Positions 8,478-16,561 of a stretch of 64,000 bases of DNA are shown here, piece after piece (positions within the stretch are counted from its first letter, which is position 1; each line of letters begins with the position of its first letter). Origin of the DNA: SIG452 sp045638525 (lineage in GTDB: Bacteria; Bacillota; Clostridia; UMGS1840); assembly GCA_045638525.1 (NCBI GenBank), contig JAZUBQ010000019.1:62001-126000 (forward strand). The letters run 5' to 3'. The notes under the pieces are model-generated. The model had not been told where the DNA came from and did no database searches. It was given only the letters and a program-made list of their open reading frames with translations. Position numbers and translations under genes: made by a program.

Positions 8478-10655
8478 TTAGATTTTTTCAAAAATCATCA
8501 TTTTGCTTGCAAAGTCGCCACGGGTCACAACTGGGATTCCAAGATTGCAAAGCAGAGCACCACTGTATTCTTTGCCGGTATTTACATCACGATAAATAGC
8601 ATTTTCATCCAGTCCTGCAAAATACAGACGGTCAGCATCTCTGTCCGCTTTGGATAAAATGGAAGCATAAACCACAATCACATAGCGTTCATCTTCGCTG
8701 ACAAATTCTACCGCAAAGGTATTGCCTTCAAAGGGAGACTGCAGACGGTACATGGTGCTTTCGTGCAAAATCTGTCCCCACTGTTTGTAGGTTTTGATTT
8801 GTTCTTTTACAATTTCTTTTTCTTCGTCGGTTAACGTTGCCAAATCCAATTCATAGCCGAATCTTCCTGCCATTGCAATGTTACCACGGGTTTCGATTGA
8901 AGTGGTACGCCATACCTGATGATTGGGAACAGCAGAAACGTGAGCCCCCATTGTAGTGGTGGGATATAATAAACTGGTACCATACTGAATATACATTCTT
9001 TCTACTGCATCGCTGTCATCACTGGTCCAGATCTGCGGATAATAGTAAAGCATACCCAAGTCAAAACGACCGCCGCCACCGGAACAACCTTCAAAGAGTA
9101 CATCGGGGAAGCCGGTGGTTAAGGTTTCTAAAATGTGATATAAGCCAAGCATATATCTGTGAGAAAATTCCTGCTGTTTTTCCGCGGGTAATTCCAGAGA
9201 ACCTGCTTCGGTAATATTACGATTCATATCCCATTTCATATAGGAAACAGAACCGTCTTTTAATAAGCCGGAAACTACCGAAATAATATAGTCACAAACT
9301 TCCGGACGGCTTAAATCAAGAACAAGCTGACGTCTGCCAAGACTCATTTCACGGCCTTTCACCTGGATTGCCCATTCGGGATGTGCGCGGAACAAATCGC
9401 TGTCGGGAGATACCATTTCCGGCTCTACCCAAAGACCAAACTGCATTCCCATATCTTTGATGCTCTGTGCCAGATGTTCAATCCCTAACGGTAATTTATT
9501 ACGGTCAACCACCCAGTCACCCAAAGAACAGTTATCATCATTACGTTTGCCAAACCAACCGTCATCCAGCACCATCAGCTCTACGCCAAGTTCTTTTGCA
9601 GTCGTTGCAATATTGATGATTTTTTCTTCATTAAAATTAAAATATGTTGCTTCCCAGTTGTTAATCAAAACGGGACGGGTAGCATCACGGAATTTACCTC
9701 TGCACAAACGTTTTCTGATGACACCGTGGAAGTTTTGAGACATTGTGTTAAAGCCTTTTGCAGAATAGGTCATAATAACTTCGGGAGTCTGGAACTCTGC
9801 ATTGGGTTCCAAAATCCAACGGAAGTTAAAATCGTTGATCCCCATATAAGTACGCAACACTTCTTCCGAGTTCATTTCCGTTCCTGCGGTAAAGTTTCCG
9901 CTATACACCAAGCCAAAACCGTAAGCCTCACCACAAAATTCGGTGGTATGTTTTTTTGCAAGACAAAGGAAGGGATTGTGATGATGGCTGCTGGCACCAC
10001 GTTTGGAGTCAATCTGCTGAGTACCGTGCATTACAGGTCTGCGCTCAATATGGCGTTCTCTTGCCCAGGCACCGTGCAGATGCACCAGTTCATAGTCTCC
10101 GCTGTGAATGGCATCCATACTCATACTCATCGCACGAAGAATTTCTACGTTATCTGCACCGCCGTTATGTACTAAAACGCTTCTGGTAATGATATCACGG
10201 TCGTTATATACGCTATACTGTAAGGTCAGGCGAAGTTTGGTAAGGGAATCTTCCAGTTCCACAAACAAAGTATCTGCCTCGGTATCGTTTTCAACATAAC
10301 TTGCAGGCAATCCGGTAAGAGCCGGTTTTCCTGCCACAATGCTGTGTCCTTTGTAATACAGCTTGGTTACGGTACTGCCGTCTGTATAACGAGCATGAAA
10401 TGCCGGAACTCTCATATCCGGACTGCCGTAGCAAGGATATTCCAAAGGCATATCATTTTCGGGAATTTCATCACAAATGGGAGAAAATCCGTGTACCAGC
10501 GGAGTAAAAATATCTTCGATTGCAAAATCTGCATCGAGTTTATTTCCATAATATATGTGCATAGGAACTTTTCCGTCATATAAGCCAAATAAATAGGTAG
10601 TATTGGGTGTATCCAAATGAAACACCTGATTTTTTTCGTCAAAACGAATTGCCAT
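8478..10655 (-). CDS. GH36 alpha-galactosidase
   Basis: Hydrolyses terminal alpha-1,6-galactosides such as raffinose and melibiose. From the ATG at 10655 (MAIRFDEK, preceded by GGAGG) it is 725 residues, the standard length of tetrameric bacterial GH36 enzymes. It has an N-terminal beta-sandwich (about 1-320), a TIM barrel with MVLDDGWFGKR near 361-371, the nucleophile Asp476 in YMKWDMNR, and the acid/base Asp546 in WTSDDSDA. The positions match closely those of characterised family members. There is no signal peptide, so substrate must be imported or reach the cytoplasm; no sugar transporter is adjacent. The downstream neighbour is a small EamA transporter. Confidence 0.95.
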   Translation of the reverse strand: MAIRFDEKNQVFHLDTPNTTYLFGLYDGKVPMHIYYGNKLDADFAIEDIFTPLVHGFSPICDEIPENDMPLEYPCYGSPDMRVPAFHARYTDGSTVTKLYYKGHSIVAGKPALTGLPASYVENDTEADTLFVELEDSLTKLRLTLQYSVYNDRDIITRSVLVHNGGADNVEILRAMSMSMDAIHSGDYELVHLHGAWARERHIERRPVMHGTQQIDSKRGASSHHHNPFLCLAKKHTTEFCGEAYGFGLVYSGNFTAGTEMNSEEVLRTYMGINDFNFRWILEPNAEFQTPEVIMTYSAKGFNTMSQNFHGVIRKRLCRGKFRDATRPVLINNWEATYFNFNEEKIINIATTAKELGVELMVLDDGWFGKRNDDNCSLGDWVVDRNKLPLGIEHLAQSIKDMGMQFGLWVEPEMVSPDSDLFRAHPEWAIQVKGREMSLGRRQLVLDLSRPEVCDYIISVVSGLLKDGSVSYMKWDMNRNITEAGSLELPAEKQQEFSHRYMLGLYHILETLTTGFPDVLFEGCSGGGGRFDLGMLYYYPQIWTSDDSDAVERMYIQYGTSLLYPTTTMGAHVSAVPNHQVWRTTSIETRGNIAMAGRFGYELDLATLTDEEKEIVKEQIKTYKQWGQILHESTMYRLQSPFEGNTFAVEFVSEDERYVIVVYASILSKADRDADRLYFAGLDENAIYRDVNTGKEYSGALLCNLGIPVVTRGDFASKMMIFEKI

Positions 10656-10750
10656 AATAGTTGCCCTCCAAAATTTCAATTTTTTATAGAATTACAGATT
10701 ATTTTTCGTAATTACTTTCAAACCCGTATGAGAATTTTTTTAAAAAACAG

Positions 10751-10779
10751 TTGACAAATCCAATATCCGGTTGTATAAT
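10751..10779 (+). promoter_or_regulatory. Sigma-A promoter of the thiT leader
   Basis: TTGACA (10751-10756), a 17-base spacer and TATAAT (10774-10779), both perfect hexamers. Initiation at about 10786 would place the TPP aptamer near the 5' end of the transcript. Confidence 0.9.
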
Positions 10780-10804
10780 AAAGCCGTTCCGGAACAAAAT
10801 AAAA

Positions 10805-10965
10805 TAATTTTTGGGGAGCTTGCGCATGCAGGCTGAGAGTAAGCGTAATGCCGCTTTAACCCGGGCGAGGTTTCGCCATACCTGATTTGGATAATGCCAA
10901 CGTAGGGAAATGATTTGTTCAGATTTTCTATCAATCGAACCGAACTCCCTCGGTTCGATTTTTTT
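10805..10965 (+). promoter_or_regulatory. TPP riboswitch (THI box) with intrinsic terminator
   Basis: The aptamer starts near 10813 with GGGGAGC. It contains the class-defining CTGAGAG (about 10832-10838) and ACCTGATTTGGATAATGCCA-type block with GTAGGGAA at the end (to about 10910). The terminator follows at 10933-10965: an 11-bp stem AATCGAACCGA/TCGGTTCGATT, then a T-run. Thiamine diphosphate binding would favour termination and shut down thiT. The call rests on direct match to the THI-box consensus. Confidence 0.96.
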
Positions 10966-11010
10966 GTTGGAATGATTCCTTACAGTAACAAACAGAAAGG
11001 AATGAAAAAA

Positions 11011-11577
11011 ATGACCACAACCAAAAAAATGACCACAAGTGCACTGATGGTCGCACTTGCCACCGTGTTAATGTGGGTAAGCAAGCTCTTACCCGCCCCC
11101 TGGCTGCAAGGAGGAAGCATCACCTTAGCTTCTATGGTTCCCATTATTATAACAGGAATCCTCTTTGGCACAAAATGGGGACTGTTGTCCGCCTTGTCCT
11201 ATGCCCTCATTCAAATGATGTTCGGATTTTATCCGCCACCGACACCAAATTTGTTAAGCTTTTTTGCCGTGATTTTTTTAGATTACATACTGGCATTCGG
11301 GGTTTTGGGGCTTAGCGGTATTTTTCAAAAAGCAAAGAAACAAAGTTCAATTTCTTCTGCTCTTGGTGCCTTTTTGGTCACCACGCTTCGCTATCTTTGT
11401 CACATTGTATCAGGAATCCTGATCTGGGGTGTCTATGCCGAGGAAGGACAGTCGGTACTTGCCTATTCCATCCTCTATAACGGCTCCTATATGATTCCGG
11501 AAATCATTTTATCAACGGTAGTAACCTGGCTTTTGTTTCAAACCCGGTTTCTAAAGCAGTTATTGCCACACGAATAA
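11011..11577 (+). CDS. thiT: Energy-coupled thiamine transporter S component
   Basis: The substrate-binding membrane subunit (S component) of an ECF transporter that imports thiamine. It works with a shared EcfAA'T module encoded elsewhere. I place the start at ATG 11011, 9 bases after AGAAAGGA; another in-frame ATG at 11002 is too close to the ribosome site, and the longer open frame from 10915 runs through the terminator. This gives 188 residues with about six membrane helices, the normal ThiT size. The residues WLQGGSITLASMVP and YALIQMMFGFY fit the family. Control by the upstream TPP riboswitch supports the thiamine assignment. Its 3' end has a decayed second copy at 12501-12570. Confidence 0.94.
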   Translation: MTTTKKMTTSALMVALATVLMWVSKLLPAPWLQGGSITLASMVPIIITGILFGTKWGLLSALSYALIQMMFGFYPPPTPNLLSFFAVIFLDYILAFGVLGLSGIFQKAKKQSSISSALGAFLVTTLRYLCHIVSGILIWGVYAEEGQSVLAYSILYNGSYMIPEIILSTVVTWLLFQTRFLKQLLPHE

Positions 11578-11583
11578 CCAACC

Positions 11584-11612
11584 TGCCTTCCCTTTTCAGG
11601 GAAGGCATTTTT
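11584..11612 (+). terminator. Terminator of thiT
   Basis: A perfect 9-bp stem TGCCTTCCC/GGGAAGGCA with loop TTTTCA, followed by TTTTT. It lies 6 bases after the thiT stop and just ahead of the convergent yitT end, so it may serve both directions. Confidence 0.88.
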
Positions 11613-11616
11613 ATAA

Positions 11617-12462
11617 TTAGACAGTTCGAAATCCACGACCAATAATTTCGCTGCTTGTAGTAACAATAACAAAAGAGCGTGGGTCGATTTCCTTAATTTT
11701 CTTTTTCAGTCTCGCTGCTTCCACTCGCTTACATACCGTATGAATCATAACTCTTTGCTCTTTGGTAAACTCACCCACTGCGTCACTGACCGTAACACCA
11801 TGGCGAAGAGTATCCATAATATACTGCGATATTTCTTCTCGTTTTGTAGTGATTACAACAAAATATTTGCAGGTGTTGATGTTGTCGATCACACTGTCTA
11901 CTATAAAAGCCTTTGCAAACAATCCAAGCAGTGAAAACAATCCTGCCTGTACACTGAAAACAAAAAACGAACTCATAGCAACCACAAAATCGGTTACCAA
12001 CAAAGCTTTCCCCACATCAATATCCGTATACTTTTTCAAAATCAACGCCGTAATATCCGTTCCGCCGGAAGATGCCTCACTATTAAAAATCATAGCCGAA
12101 CCAATCGCAGTAAGAACCATCGCATATACCAACTCTAACAGAGGTTGGTTTGTCAACGGAACAGAAAGTGGTACAAACACCTCGAAAAGATATGTAAGAG
12201 CAGAATAAAACATACTGCAATAAATGGTTTTAATACTATTTTTCCACCCTAAAAATAAAAAACCCAGCAACAAAAGTGCAATGTTTAAAATCCAAATCCA
12301 CACAGCCGGTGTGATGGGTGAAATCCTGGCTAAAACAGTACCGATCCCCGTTACACCACCTGTAGCAAATCCATTAGGAATTTTAAAGAAATATACACCT
12401 ACGGACAGAAGAATACATCCGATATTCATCGTTATAAAATTCATAAGCTTTTGTCGTTTCAT
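11617..12462 (-). CDS. YitT family membrane protein with C-terminal DUF2179
   Basis: A 281-residue protein with five to six membrane helices in the first 200 residues. The N terminus (GVYFFKIPNGFATGGVTG) is the hallmark YitT stretch. A cytoplasmic DUF2179 domain follows (RHGVTVSDAVGEFTKEQR). The family is common in Bacillota and has no firmly established biochemical role. The ATG at 12462 follows GAAAGGG. It is convergent with thiT and stands alone. Confidence 0.93.
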   Translation of the reverse strand: MKRQKLMNFITMNIGCILLSVGVYFFKIPNGFATGGVTGIGTVLARISPITPAVWIWILNIALLLLGFLFLGWKNSIKTIYCSMFYSALTYLFEVFVPLSVPLTNQPLLELVYAMVLTAIGSAMIFNSEASSGGTDITALILKKYTDIDVGKALLVTDFVVAMSSFFVFSVQAGLFSLLGLFAKAFIVDSVIDNINTCKYFVVITTKREEISQYIMDTLRHGVTVSDAVGEFTKEQRVMIHTVCKRVEAARLKKKIKEIDPRSFVIVTTSSEIIGRGFRTV

Positions 12463-12500
12463 ATGTTGCGCCCTTTCTTTTCCCTAATTTTTGGCTTGTT

Positions 12501-12570
12501 TTATCAACGGGAGCACCCCGTTTTTTATTCGAGACCCCTTTTCTAAAGCAATGATTGCCACAACAATCCT
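12501..12570 (+). pseudogene. Decayed copy of the thiT 3' end
   Basis: This segment aligns without gaps to 11509-11578, the last codons of thiT. By eye 51 of 70 bases are identical, including runs TTATCAACGG, TTCTAAAGCA and ATTGCCACA-like at identical spacing. Read in the same frame it gives LST......LFET.FLKQ, then a stop, against LSTVVTWLLFQTRFLKQ in ThiT. It lies in the gap between yitT and the HAD gene. It may be a duplication remnant or a shared repeat that reached the end of thiT. Confidence 0.6.
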
Positions 12571-12634
12571 TCGCTCGCGGCAGATTATCAAAACGATGGT
12601 GAGGTGTTCTCTTCCCCACCCCTTTTCATAAAAT

Positions 12635-13279
12635 TCAGCACAATTCAAGAATCTCTGAAAAATCGTATATATAATGGTCTGTTATTCCTTTGATTTCGTC
12701 AACATACTGCTTGGACGATTCATCATACACACCGCACACAGACATTCCTGCCTCTTTTGCGATTTTATCGGCATTAAAGTTATCGTCAAGAAAAAGAATC
12801 TCATCTACGCTTTTTCCAAGTTTCCTTGCCACCTCGATATAAATTTCAGGATTTGTCTTTGACATTCCAAAATCGTCACAAGACCATACATTTGAAAACA
12901 AATCAAATATCTCAAGTCTTTTCAGGCACACATCCAAAAGCTTATGCGGTGCAGCAGTGAGAACATTGAGGTCGAAACCGTTTTCTTTCAATGTTTTCAG
13001 CGTTTTGACAACATTTTTCTTTACAGGGATACAATTCTTATAATCTTCGAAGGAATACTCAATAAGCAATTTCACAAGCTCATCAATGTTCTTTTCAACT
13101 CCCATTTTCTGAAAATATTCTGCCGTTCCCTTATAACCAAGAGGCGTTACAATTTTAACGATATCGTCTTCATACTTTATATTATTTTCATCAAGTATTC
13201 TTTTGACAGCAACTACAAATGCGCTCATTGAATCAACAAGTGTTCCATCAAAGTCAAAAAGATATGTTTTATATTTCAC
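12635..13279 (-). CDS. HAD-superfamily hydrolase, phosphoglycolate phosphatase-like
   Basis: A soluble phosphatase of 214 residues. It opens with the catalytic motif LFDFDGTLVDS (nucleophile and acid/base Asp). Motif II Thr is in VLTAAPHK, and the late LFLDDNFNADKIAKEAG stretch supplies the metal-binding Asp residues. I use the GTG start at 13279 (VKYKTYLFDF). The open frame extends to 13441, but that part runs through the ald terminator and repeat sequence and lacks a ribosome site. Its substrate is unknown. It lies alone between yitT and the ald terminator. Confidence 0.86.
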   Translation of the reverse strand: MKYKTYLFDFDGTLVDSMSAFVVAVKRILDENNIKYEDDIVKIVTPLGYKGTAEYFQKMGVEKNIDELVKLLIEYSFEDYKNCIPVKKNVVKTLKTLKENGFDLNVLTAAPHKLLDVCLKRLEIFDLFSNVWSCDDFGMSKTNPEIYIEVARKLGKSVDEILFLDDNFNADKIAKEAGMSVCGVYDESSKQYVDEIKGITDHYIYDFSEILELC

Positions 13280-13336
13280 GATGATTCTTCTTCCCTTGCT
13301 TTTTATATAAAATTCCGATTTCGTTACATTGCAACC

Positions 13337-13354
13337 CATACGGTTTAGATGCAA
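13337..13354. repeat. Dispersed motif B, third copy
   Basis: CATACGGTTTAGATGCAA matches the copies at 7714-7731 and 22757-22774 around GGTTTAGATGC. It is followed at about 13370 by TCGACATA, similar to the beginning of motif A. It lies in the leader of the HAD gene. Confidence 0.6.
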
Positions 13355-13402
13355 TCCATTTAAAATAAATCGACATACAAATTTATTATACCACACCAAC
13401 AA

Positions 13403-13438
13403 AAAAATGACAATACTTGTCACAGTATTGTCATTTTT
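13403..13438 (-). terminator. Terminator of ald (AAAAATGACAATAC stem)
   Basis: A perfect 14-bp stem AAAAATGACAATAC/GTATTGTCATTTTT with an 8-base loop, 12 bases after the ald stop codon. A- and T-runs on both sides make it potentially bidirectional. The same stem core recurs at 17775-17815 and 35973-36009. Confidence 0.9.
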
Positions 13439-13450
13439 CATCTTATAAAA

Positions 13451-14563
13451 TTAAATCAAGTCGTTAACATCTACAAAGTCATAGCCAAGACTTTTTGCTA
13501 CATTTTCGTTGGTGCATTTATGGTTATAGATATTGATACCGTTCATAAGACCGGCATCTTTTTTCACAGCTGCTTCCAAGCCCATGTTAGCAATCATTCT
13601 TGCATAGGGGAAGGTTGCATTGGATAATGCCATAGTAGAGGTATAGGGAACTGCACCGGGCATATTACCAACACAGTAATGCACAACGCCGTCTTCGATG
13701 AATACAGGGTCATCGTGAGTGGTAACGTGAGAAGTTTCACAGCAACCGCCCTGGTCAATAGCGATATCTACAATCACCGCACCTTTTTTCATCAATTTTA
13801 AGTGTTCTTTACGAATCAGCTTGGGAGTTTTGCCACCGGGAATCAGTACCGCACCGATTACCAGATCTGCATCTTTTAATACTTTTTCGATGTTTGCTTC
13901 GGAGCTGTATAAGGTAGTAACAGATGCACCGAACACATCTTCCAAATAAGACAGACGGTTTAAGTTAATGTCTAACAGGGTAACCTGCGCATCACTTCCC
14001 ACTGCCGCTTTTGCCGCATAAGTACCTGCGATACCGCCGCCGATAATAGCGATTTTACCACGTTCTACTCCGGGAACACCGCCTAATAAAACGCCACGAC
14101 CACCGAAGCATTTTTCTAAGTATTTTGCACCTTCCTGGATACTTAATCTACCTGCAATCTGGCTCATAGGACGCAGACAAGGCAGACTGCCGTCACGGTC
14201 GGTAATGGTTTCGTAAGCTACTGCTTTTACGCCACTGTTAAGAAGTGCTTCTCCCAAAGCAGGGTTGGGAGCAATGTGCAGATAGGTGTATAAAATCTGA
14301 CCTTCTCTTAAATATTTGTATTCACACTCTTCCGGTTCTTTTACCTTAATCACCATATCGCATTTTTCAAATACTTCTGCAGGAGTTTTTAAGATAACGG
14401 CACCGGCGGCTTCATACATCTCATCTGTGAAACCAACACCTGCGCCGGCGTTTGTTTCTACATAAACGGTGTGTCCGTCCTTTACTAATACAGCCGCATT
14501 ATCGGGAATTAACCCTACACGATACTCATGATTTTTAATTTCTTTGGTAGTACCGATTACCAT
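13451..14563 (-). CDS. ald: Alanine dehydrogenase
   Basis: Interconverts L-alanine and pyruvate plus ammonia with NAD, in the cytoplasm. I prefer the second ATG (14563, MVIGTTKEIK), 9 bases after AAAGGG; another ATG lies two codons earlier at 14569. The resulting 370 residues match the family. Features include the N-terminal KEIKNHEYRVGL with the pyruvate-binding Arg, the MSQIAGRLSIQEGAKYLE region, the nucleotide-binding IGGGIAGTYAAKAA, and the conserved GNMPGAVPYTST near the C terminus. It has its own promoter and a strong terminator. The alanine/glycine symporter alsT is about 9 kb away, not co-transcribed. Confidence 0.97.
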   Translation of the reverse strand: MVIGTTKEIKNHEYRVGLIPDNAAVLVKDGHTVYVETNAGAGVGFTDEMYEAAGAVILKTPAEVFEKCDMVIKVKEPEECEYKYLREGQILYTYLHIAPNPALGEALLNSGVKAVAYETITDRDGSLPCLRPMSQIAGRLSIQEGAKYLEKCFGGRGVLLGGVPGVERGKIAIIGGGIAGTYAAKAAVGSDAQVTLLDINLNRLSYLEDVFGASVTTLYSSEANIEKVLKDADLVIGAVLIPGGKTPKLIRKEHLKLMKKGAVIVDIAIDQGGCCETSHVTTHDDPVFIEDGVVHYCVGNMPGAVPYTSTMALSNATFPYARMIANMGLEAAVKKDAGLMNGINIYNHKCTNENVAKSLGYDFVDVNDLI

Positions 14564-14607
14564 TTTCATTCACCCTTTCTTTCGAGCATTTTTTTGCTCT
14601 ACCCTTT

Positions 14608-14636
14608 ATTATAAAATTTAATAATTTATTTGTCAA
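14608..14636 (-). promoter_or_regulatory. Sigma-A promoter of ald
   Basis: Perfect TTGACA (14636-14631), 17-base spacer, perfect TATAAT (14613-14608) on the minus strand, 45 bases before the start. It overlaps the end of eutH by position only slightly downstream of its stop. Confidence 0.9.
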
Positions 14637-14646
14637 GAATTTTTTA

Positions 14647-15729
14647 TCAATTTTTGGTAACTTCTACCTGATTTTTTTCGTTACGATGACATAAAACCAC
14701 CGCAAATATAACCGACGTAATACCGCCAATCAGTTTTCCTGTCACCATAGCACCGATATAGTGATGATCAAATGCCATAGTAAACGCCAGATGATCTCCA
14801 AACACAAACGATGCCGAGGTTGCAAATGCCAGATTGATAACAATGCCTCTGGAATTCATTTTGGGAACCAACGAAAAAGCAGGAATACTGTTTGCCAAAG
14901 AAGAAATAAGTCCCAAAACTCCGGCTTCGTTCATTTTCATTTTACTTCCCAGCCAACGGAACGGCTTCCCAAACAAACGGGAAATCAATGCAATCAGCGG
15001 AAATACGCCTGCCAAAATCATTGCAATGTTGCTCACAACTGCAAATCCTTCGCTAACCGGTGCCATATTGGGAATCAAGACAATCCCTGTCAAGTGCGTA
15101 AAAATTCCAACGCTCAACCCAATGGTAATCAATGCCAAAACAATGTTACCGATTCCGTTAAATACACGTCTGCAAACTTCGGGATTTAAAACTAACCCCA
15201 CACAAGTAACACAAGCAACCAAAATCACAGGAAGCAAATTCAGCAACAGGGCTCCAAACGGCAACCCCAACATCAAGCCTGAAGCCAAACATCCAAGCGG
15301 AATGGTTGCCACTCCGCATAAAATACCACTCAGCATATCTTTATGATATGCTTTATCTACCATTTTTAATGCAACGGGAATGGTAAAACAAATGGTAACA
15401 CCCATCATAGCCGCTACCACCAATCCGTGGAATCTGCTCCAAGGCGTTTTGGAAAGCTCAGCCGCCAAAGACGCACCCCCCATATCATTGGCAATAAATC
15501 CCGCTAGAAATGAAGAGTCAATTCCAATTACACGGTTGATGGTTTCACACATCGGGGACAGCCATTCGCCCAAAGTCGGTGCAATGGTAATCATTCCAAC
15601 CATGGCGATGGCAAGTTGTCCTACCGATAAAATTCCTTTTTCAAATTCTTCTCCCAGTTTCAGGCGATTCCCAAACAATCTGTCCAGACCACCCAACAGG
15701 GCAAATATCCCAAAAATCAATTCTAACAT
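14647..15729 (-). CDS. eutH: EutH-type ethanolamine permease
   Basis: An integral membrane protein of 360 residues with about ten hydrophobic segments. The sequence follows EutH throughout (GGLDRLFGNRLKLGEEFEKG, FIANDMGGASLAAEL, VFGDHLAF). EutH carries ethanolamine into the cell when supply is low or pH is acidic. No eutBC lyase or microcompartment shell genes are in the window, so it acts as an orphan here. Its start overlaps the end of the esterase gene by 7 bases, so the two are translationally coupled. With the serine hydrolase further upstream they form a three-gene operon. The ethanolamine assignment is family-based. Confidence 0.88.
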   Translation of the reverse strand: MLELIFGIFALLGGLDRLFGNRLKLGEEFEKGILSVGQLAIAMVGMITIAPTLGEWLSPMCETINRVIGIDSSFLAGFIANDMGGASLAAELSKTPWSRFHGLVVAAMMGVTICFTIPVALKMVDKAYHKDMLSGILCGVATIPLGCLASGLMLGLPFGALLLNLLPVILVACVTCVGLVLNPEVCRRVFNGIGNIVLALITIGLSVGIFTHLTGIVLIPNMAPVSEGFAVVSNIAMILAGVFPLIALISRLFGKPFRWLGSKMKMNEAGVLGLISSLANSIPAFSLVPKMNSRGIVINLAFATSASFVFGDHLAFTMAFDHHYIGAMVTGKLIGGITSVIFAVVLCHRNEKNQVEVTKN

Positions 15730-16547
15730 ATTTTTGTAATTCCTTTATCCAGACTTTTTATCCAGCGAACTGCCTGTTCTACCCAACGGCCGGCATGTTC
15801 TCCCAGTTTATCATCTTCACTTTGGCAGGTGATTTCATTGCCGAGAGCAAATCCGTGTTTGCACTTGGGATATATATGCAGTTCAAAGGGAACCTTCGCT
15901 TTGCTGTAGGCAGTTGCCAACATCAGAGAATGTTCCACCGAAACCACGTCGTCTGCCGCACCGTGAACGATGTATGCCGGCACTGCATCTGCAGTAACAA
16001 GCTGTTCCAAACTGACGGAATCCAGTTGCTCTTTGGTGGGTGTTGCGGTGCAGAAAAGATTCATAAAAATTCCCTGAAGAGAAAACTTCGGATTTGTGCT
16101 AACTAAGGGATAAATCAGTAATATTCCCTTTGGCTTGTTATAGCCATAAGGCATAGGAATGGCATCATAGATTTCCTGCTTGTTCCACTGAAGAGCTAAT
16201 GTTCCGCAAAGATGTCCACCGGCAGAAAATCCAGCTACATATACTTCTTTGGGGTCGATGCCATATTCTTCGGCGTGATCGCGGATATGCTTCATCGCTT
16301 TAGATGCCTGAATCAGCTGATGGGGATAGGGATGTTTGCAATCTACCGTGTAGTGTAGTACAAAGGCGTTGAAGCCATATGGAATAAATGCCTGGGCAAT
16401 CGGTTCTCCTTCTCTGTCATCTGCCAAAAATGCATAGCCACCGCCGGGAAACACTAAAATTGCTTTTCGGGTAAACCAATCGTTCTTGTCACAAATGTAG
16501 GCATCCAGACGGGTTTTTTCGTCTATCATAATTGATTCAAACTTCAT
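15723..16547 (-). CDS. Alpha/beta-hydrolase, BD-FAE/acetyl-esterase-like
   Basis: A cytoplasmic esterase-type enzyme of 274 residues with no signal peptide. The oxyanion-hole motif FPGGGYAFL is near residue 34. The nucleophile Ser is in VAGFSAGGHL. The triad Asp is in HGAADDVVSV and the His in YPKCKHGFAL. Similar proteins remove acetyl or other short acyl groups from sugars. It lies 14 bases after the serine hydrolase gene and overlaps eutH by 7 bases. The substrate is unknown. Confidence 0.9.
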   Translation of the reverse strand: MKFESIMIDEKTRLDAYICDKNDWFTRKAILVFPGGGYAFLADDREGEPIAQAFIPYGFNAFVLHYTVDCKHPYPHQLIQASKAMKHIRDHAEEYGIDPKEVYVAGFSAGGHLCGTLALQWNKQEIYDAIPMPYGYNKPKGILLIYPLVSTNPKFSLQGIFMNLFCTATPTKEQLDSVSLEQLVTADAVPAYIVHGAADDVVSVEHSLMLATAYSKAKVPFELHIYPKCKHGFALGNEITCQSEDDKLGEHAGRWVEQAVRWIKSLDKGITKIC

Positions 16548-16561
16548 TCCTTCTTCCCTCC

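Noticed and set aside
10915..11010. Longer N terminus for ThiT
   Set aside because: These codons cover the riboswitch terminator and have no ribosome site; the start at 11011 matches family length.
12383..12619. 78-codon minus-strand open frame
   Set aside because: It overlaps the start of yitT in another frame, has no ribosome site and is explained by the repeat/thiT-like segment.
13280..13441. Longer N terminus for the HAD hydrolase
   Set aside because: The extension translates the ald terminator hairpin and a dispersed repeat.
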